A stretch of 64,000 bases of DNA, from the NCBI RefSeq assembly GCF_902502825.2, contig NZ_LR723670.1, positions 3,944,001 through 4,008,000 of the forward strand, written 5' to 3'. Origin of the DNA: Pseudorhizobium flavum (GTDB lineage: Bacteria > Pseudomonadota > Alphaproteobacteria > Rhizobiales > Rhizobiaceae). The notes below the pieces were generated by a model. It worked only from the letters and a program-made list of their open reading frames with translations. It was not told where the DNA came from and did no database searches. Below, piece after piece: positions 60,050 to 64,000 of this stretch. Numbering within the stretch: the first letter of the stretch is position 1; every line of letters starts with the position of its first letter. The position numbers were made by a program, and so were the translations under genes.

Positions 60050-61135
60050 CTAGGCCTCGATCTCCACGTCGCCCATCGGGCGGGAGCAGCAGGCGAGGAT
60101 GAAGCCATCATCGATCTCGTCGTCGAGGATGCCGCCATTGTGATTCATCTCGACCTCGCCGGCGAGCTTGCGGACCTTGCAGGTGCCGCAGAGGCCGGAT
60201 TCGCACGCTGCGGCGATACGTACTCCCGCGGCGCGCGCCGCCTGCAGGATCGTGTGGCCGGCCTCGCAGGCGCCCTCCTTGCCGGAGGCGGAGAAGAAGA
60301 TTCTGGTCGGCTCCACACCACCATGATGGTCGGCGGTGGCGACCGGCGGTGGCGGCGCAACCGGGTGAAATGTCTCCTCGTGATAGTTGCCCATGTCGAA
60401 GCCGGCACCCGAAAGCGACTCGCGAACTGTCGCCATGAATGGCTCAGGCCCGCAGCAGAAGACGGTGCGGTCGAGGAAATCGGGCGCCAGCAGCGCTATC
60501 TTTGCCTTGTCGATACGCCCCTTCAGTCCCGACCACAGCTGTCCGCGCGACAACTGCTCGACGATCAGGCCGAGCGTGAATTGCGGCATGTCGCGAGCCC
60601 GTGCCTCCAGCTCCCAGCGAAAGATGATGTCGTCGGGCGAGCGGGCGCAATGGAGGAAGGTGATGTCGCTGTCGGGCGACCGGTCGCCAAGGTCACGCGT
60701 CATCGACATCATCGGCGTAATGCCGGACCCGGCGGAGAGGAAGAGATATCTGTCGCCCGGATGGCGCGCATAGGAGAAGTCGCCATGCGGCCCGAAGGCC
60801 TTTAGCGTCATGCCCGGCCGCAGATTGTCGAACATCCACCGCGTGCCGAGCGATCCCTTCTGTGCCTTCACGGTGACTGAAACCGTGTACGGCCGAGAGG
60901 GACTGGAGGACAGCGTGTAGGTCCGCATCAGTGGCTCCGGTCTTGCCGGGATCTCCAGGGTCACGAATTGCCCGGGCAGGTAGCGGAACCAGACGCCCGG
61001 CCGGTCGGGCCGGAAGGTGAAGGTCATCACGTCGGGAGCTTCCGGCGTCACGGCGACGCATTCCAGCCGGTGTTCCCGGTCCGACCAGGGGCGCATCTCG
61101 TCGATGTGGCGATAGGTCGGCTGCACCATGTTCAT
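60050..61135 (-). CDS. gbcB: Ferredoxin-NADP reductase-like subunit, GbcB type
   Basis: The protein has 361 residues. The flavin domain has LMRTYTLSSSPSRPYTVSVT, the NAD(P) domain has FLSAGSGITPMMSMTRDLGD and FCCGPEPFMATVRESLSGAG, and the C-terminal plant-type [2Fe-2S] domain has CESGLCGTCKV with a fourth Cys in FILACCSRP. It passes electrons from NAD(P)H to the Rieske oxygenase next to it. The start MNMVQPTY lies one base after the oxygenase stop; the frame extension upstream is not used. The pair resembles GbcAB of glycine betaine demethylation. Confidence 0.85.
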   Translation of the reverse strand: MNMVQPTYRHIDEMRPWSDREHRLECVAVTPEAPDVMTFTFRPDRPGVWFRYLPGQFVTLEIPARPEPLMRTYTLSSSPSRPYTVSVTVKAQKGSLGTRWMFDNLRPGMTLKAFGPHGDFSYARHPGDRYLFLSAGSGITPMMSMTRDLGDRSPDSDITFLHCARSPDDIIFRWELEARARDMPQFTLGLIVEQLSRGQLWSGLKGRIDKAKIALLAPDFLDRTVFCCGPEPFMATVRESLSGAGFDMGNYHEETFHPVAPPPPVATADHHGGVEPTRIFFSASGKEGACEAGHTILQAARAAGVRIAAACESGLCGTCKVRKLAGEVEMNHNGGILDDEIDDGFILACCSRPMGDVEIEA

Positions 61136-61136
61136 C

Positions 61137-62381
61137 TCATGCCACCGCCGAAAGCGGCGCCGCCCCACCCTGCAGGCGGTTTGTCATGAAGGTCGTGTAC
61201 CATTCGACGAACTGCATGACCCCGCCCTCGTGCTCGGGCGAATAGGGACCGGGCTCGTAGGCGGGCGAGCGGATGCCGAAGGCATTCTCTTCGACGATCC
61301 GCCGGTCCTGGTCGTTCGTCATGTTCCAGACATGCGTCAGTTCATCGAGATCGTAGTCCACTCCCTCGACCGCGTCCCTGTGCACGAGCCATGTCGTCGT
61401 GACCGCCGTCTCCTCCGCCGATAGCGGCAGGACGCGGAAGGAGATCGCGTGGTCGACGAGGATGTGGTTCCAGGTCGTCGGGTAGTGGAAGAGCAGCATG
61501 GTCCCGATATGCGAGGTCGTCACTTCGTCCGACAAGGGCCGGCGGACGGCCCTCTTGCCGGTCATGGTGTAGCTTTCGGCATCCTGGATCAGCGGCATGC
61601 GGGCGGTGCGAAACTGGCCCGAAGGGTCGATCCGGAATTGGCTCGGCAGCCCGGCCGCCTCGCAGCGTGCCCAATGCTCAGCAATGACCGGATCGTCTTT
61701 TGCGCCCTGAACGCCCGTCGCGCTCGGAGCTTCCGGATAGGTGCGGCAGAGTTCCGGATGGTTGCTGGCGCAGTGGTAGCATTCCCGGTTGTTTTCCCAG
61801 ACGAGCTTCCAGTTACCCTTTTCGATGATCGTGTTGCGGTGGGCGACCTTGGCCTCCCACAGCCGGTGCGGCTTCATGTAGGGCTCCATCGAAGCGCGTA
61901 CCGGTGCAAAATCGGCGGGCGTTGCGGCGAGGCAGATGAAGATATAGCCGGCGACGCTCTCGCAGGGGACAGGCTTCATCCCGAACTGTGCCTTGTCGAA
62001 GTCCTCGCCCATCTGCCGCGCGAAGACCAGCGAACCATCGAGATCGTAGGTCCACTGGTGATAGGGGCAGACCAGTCGTGCAGAGGCGCCGCGTTCCTGC
62101 GTGCAGACGCGATGGCCGCGATGGCGACAGGTGTTGTGGAATGCACGGATGACGCCGTCCTTGCCCCTGACGATCACGACGGGATAGTCGCCGACTTGCA
62201 CGGTGAAGTAGTTGCCGGCGCGAGGAATTTCGCAATCATGGCCGATGAACAGCCAGTCCTTGTACCAGATCTCCTCGAGATCGACCCGATGGAAATCGGG
62301 ATCGATATAGAAGGGCTGTTCAAGGCTGAATCCGTCGGCTCGCGCCTTGAGCCGGCGAAGCATGTCGTCGCGCACATCCAT
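61137..62381 (-). CDS. gbcA: Rieske-type oxygenase, GbcA type
   Basis: The protein has 414 residues from the ATG at 62381, which is well spaced from AAAGGG; an ATG at 62390 directly abuts that site. The Rieske motif is complete: CRHRGHRVC (Cys, His) and CPYHQWTYD (Cys, His), near residues 84-107. The mononuclear iron site shows NNRECYHCASNHPELC, with His, His and a later Asp. The resemblance is to GbcA, which demethylates glycine betaine to dimethylglycine with release of formaldehyde. The substrate is inferred. The related stachydrine demethylase is an alternative. Confidence 0.86.
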   Translation of the reverse strand: MDVRDDMLRRLKARADGFSLEQPFYIDPDFHRVDLEEIWYKDWLFIGHDCEIPRAGNYFTVQVGDYPVVIVRGKDGVIRAFHNTCRHRGHRVCTQERGASARLVCPYHQWTYDLDGSLVFARQMGEDFDKAQFGMKPVPCESVAGYIFICLAATPADFAPVRASMEPYMKPHRLWEAKVAHRNTIIEKGNWKLVWENNRECYHCASNHPELCRTYPEAPSATGVQGAKDDPVIAEHWARCEAAGLPSQFRIDPSGQFRTARMPLIQDAESYTMTGKRAVRRPLSDEVTTSHIGTMLLFHYPTTWNHILVDHAISFRVLPLSAEETAVTTTWLVHRDAVEGVDYDLDELTHVWNMTNDQDRRIVEENAFGIRSPAYEPGPYSPEHEGGVMQFVEWYTTFMTNRLQGGAAPLSAVA

Positions 62382-62737
62382 GTTCTTCATCCCTTTGCGG
62401 GACCGTTGGATGGCTTAGCTGCGCATCGGCCGCCTGTTGGCGCCGTCGCCCGATCGCCCACCGCAACAAGTCGCTCCGTATCGACTTTGGGCCGGTCATT
62501 CTCCGTTCGATGCAACAACTGGTGCGGCGCCGAACACCTGCAGGCTAGCAGAGGAGGAGCCGTCCCGAGATGTTCTTTCGCGACATCGCGACTGCGCAAA
62601 CGGAACAGTCGGACAGGACACGATTTCCTCTCCGGTTCCGGCTCATCCTGTGGTATCGGCAAGGCGGTCGCCACGGAGGACGAGGATCGAGCCTTCTGAT
62701 CCCGTCCGGAATGCGCGACATCAACTGGAGGATCAGC
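62382..62737. other. Divergent promoter region between gbcA and the MetE-like gene
   Basis: These 356 bases separate two divergent genes and should hold both promoters. TTCGCGACATCGCGA (62578-62592) contains the palindrome TCGCGA twice, two bases apart. I see no riboswitch of the SAM or cobalamin type, and no regulator gene is adjacent. Confidence 0.45.
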
Positions 62738-63832
62738 ATGCCGACACCACCTTTCCGCGCCGACCATGTCGGCAGTCTTCTTCGCCCGCGCCCGATTGCC
62801 GAGGCACGCGCCGCCCGCGCCGATGCGGCGACCCTGCGCGCCATCGAAGACGCGGAGATCCCGAAACTCATCAAGATGCAGGAAGAGGTCGGCCTGAAGG
62901 TTGTCACCGACGGCGAAGCGCGTCGCGCCTTCTGGCATTTCGATTTCATGGGCATGCTTGACGGCATGGACATGGAGACCCGCGGAGAGGGCGTGCAGTT
63001 CCACGGAACGCAGATCCCGCCGGTGCATCCGGTGATCAACGGCAAGCTCGGCTTCCCGAAGGACCACCCGATGCTCGAGCACTTCACCTTTGTGAAGGAC
63101 CACACCAGTGTCTGCCCGAAAATCTCGATTCCCGGTCCTTCCTGCGTGCATTTCCGCACCGACCCGGCCGACGTCCGTCCTGCCGAGTACAAGGATCCCG
63201 ACGTGCTCTTTGCGGATATCGCCGAGACCTATCGTCAGGCCGTTGCCGCCTATTACGCTGCCGGCTGCCGATACCTGCAGCTCGATGATATCTTCTTTGC
63301 CTATCTCGGCGACCCGAAGCAGCGCGAGCAGCGCAAGGCCATGGGGCAGGATCCCGACTGGTTGATCGACCGCTATGCCTGGATGCTGGAAGAGGCGATC
63401 AAGGATCGTCCGTCCGACATGGTCATCGGCATGCACATGTGCCGCGGCAATTTCCGCTCAACATTTGCTGCCACCGGCGGCTACGACGCAGCCGCCGACG
63501 CGATCTTCAACAAGACCAGCGTCGATATCTATTTCATGGAATACGATACCGACCGTGCCGGCGGGCTGGAGCCTCTGAAGCTCCTGCCGAAGGGCAAGAA
63601 GCGAATCATGGCTGGTTTCATCACCACGAAGACGGCGGAACTGGAATCGATCGACTGGCTGCGCAAGCAGTTCGAGGCCGCCTCCCAGTACGTGGACATG
63701 GATCAGCTGGGAATTGCACCGCAGTGCGGCTTCGCATCGACCGAGCACGGCAATGCGATCACCGAGGAAGACCAGCGGCGCAAGCTCGAGCTCGTCGTGA
63801 AGACCGCCCAGACGATCTGGGGAACAGCGTAA
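62738..63832 (+). CDS. Short MetE-type (cobalamin-independent) methyltransferase
   Basis: The protein has 364 residues and corresponds to the C-terminal catalytic half of MetE. It begins PPFRADHVGSLLRPRPIAEA. The zinc site is visible as His and Cys in VIGMHMCRGNF (about residue 230) and a later Cys in LGIAPQCGFAST. CRYLQLDDIFFAYLGDP carries the conserved LDD-type acidic site. The start MPTPPF is chosen for TGGAGG upstream. Family members move methyl groups between methyl-folate or other donors and thiols. Its divergence from a betaine-demethylase-like pair suggests a role in methyl-group handling, which is an inference. Confidence 0.87.
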   Translation: MPTPPFRADHVGSLLRPRPIAEARAARADAATLRAIEDAEIPKLIKMQEEVGLKVVTDGEARRAFWHFDFMGMLDGMDMETRGEGVQFHGTQIPPVHPVINGKLGFPKDHPMLEHFTFVKDHTSVCPKISIPGPSCVHFRTDPADVRPAEYKDPDVLFADIAETYRQAVAAYYAAGCRYLQLDDIFFAYLGDPKQREQRKAMGQDPDWLIDRYAWMLEEAIKDRPSDMVIGMHMCRGNFRSTFAATGGYDAAADAIFNKTSVDIYFMEYDTDRAGGLEPLKLLPKGKKRIMAGFITTKTAELESIDWLRKQFEAASQYVDMDQLGIAPQCGFASTEHGNAITEEDQRRKLELVVKTAQTIWGTA

Positions 63833-64000
63833 GGCTGTCCGCGAAGGCGGGCCCGGCCGTCGAGTGCGGGCCTGCCAACCTCCGTGGCATGGAGGCGTAA
63901 TTAAGTCGGCCCGCCTGAGCGGCATTGGAGCCGGATTGACATGTCCGCGCGGTTCATGAAACATGGCGGTATTCCGAGGGGGGCATCGTAACGGTGCTGA
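63833..64000. other. Downstream end of window, no gene seen
   Basis: The last 168 bases follow the MetE-like gene. GGCGGGCC (63847-63854) and GGCCCGCC (63911-63918) could pair over a long loop that holds a small CCTCC/GGAGG hairpin; this may end the transcript. No convincing coding start is present. Confidence 0.35.

Noticed and set aside
62382..62737. SAM or cobalamin riboswitch upstream of the MetE-like gene
   Set aside because: Neither the SAM-II pseudoknot core nor the cobalamin box pattern is visible in this gap; a covariance-model search would be decisive.
1..64000. tRNA, rRNA or CRISPR features
   Set aside because: No tRNA T-arm and acceptor pattern, rRNA segment or regularly spaced direct repeats were noticed on reading; a dedicated tRNA scan was not possible.

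Overview
The window looks like accessory DNA from an alphaproteobacterium of the Rhizobiaceae (Sinorhizobium/Ensifer, Rhizobium, Shinella or a relative). The reasons are the high GC content, the set of TRAP and ABC uptake operons, an frcR-frcBCAK fructose locus, an ehu/eut/doe ectoine locus of rhizobial type, an ExoD protein and a GbpR-like LysR regulator. I see no rRNA, tRNA, CRISPR array, replication gene or core housekeeping operon, so a chromid, megaplasmid or catabolic chromosomal island is plausible, but the sequence alone does not settle this.

Layout. 1-5 kb: a TRAP transporter (large subunit cut by the window edge) with a 2,5-dioxovalerate-type aldehyde dehydrogenase and an iron alcohol dehydrogenase, divergent from a LysR regulator (5.1-6.05 kb). 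6.05-8.5 kb: an insertion-sequence graveyard with remnants of IS3, IS66 (two pieces in opposite orientation), IS110 and a frameshifted IS6 transposase. 8.77-9.83 kb: an orphan GSU2403-type nucleotidyltransferase-fold protein. 10.1-21 kb: a cell-envelope island with ExoD, EF-hand and PRC-barrel secreted proteins, Cu/Zn superoxide dismutase, membrane proteins, a Do-type protease and a membrane PQQ glucose dehydrogenase. 21.5-28.4 kb: an operon of acyl-CoA ligase, enoyl-CoA hydratase, SDR and TRAP transporter, divergent from a MarR regulator. 28.7-33.8 kb: frcBCAK with divergent ROK regulator frcR. 33.9-46.4 kb: ectoine uptake (ehuBCDA) and catabolism (eutBC, doeA, doeB, doeD, doeC) with regulators enuR and doeX; eutA is missing. 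46.5-52 kb: IclR regulator, TPP-dependent enzyme and a third TRAP transporter. 52.2-60 kb: a DUF4142-like protein, a dipeptide-type ABC transporter with a permease-ATPase fusion, and a convergent gamma-glutamyltransferase. 60-63.8 kb: a Rieske oxygenase/reductase pair resembling glycine betaine demethylase, divergent from a short MetE-type methyltransferase.

How the parts work together. Most modules follow one plan: a regulator, a high-affinity importer and the enzymes that use the imported substrate. Several modules deal with compatible solutes (ectoine, probably glycine betaine), others with sugars (Frc), carboxylates (three TRAP systems) and peptides or gamma-glutamyl compounds. The 10-21 kb island instead holds secreted calcium-binding, antioxidant and protein-quality-control functions. 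Many regulatory intergenic regions contain clear inverted repeats, reported below as candidate operators, and the ends of several genes carry GC-rich hairpins, mostly without a T-run.
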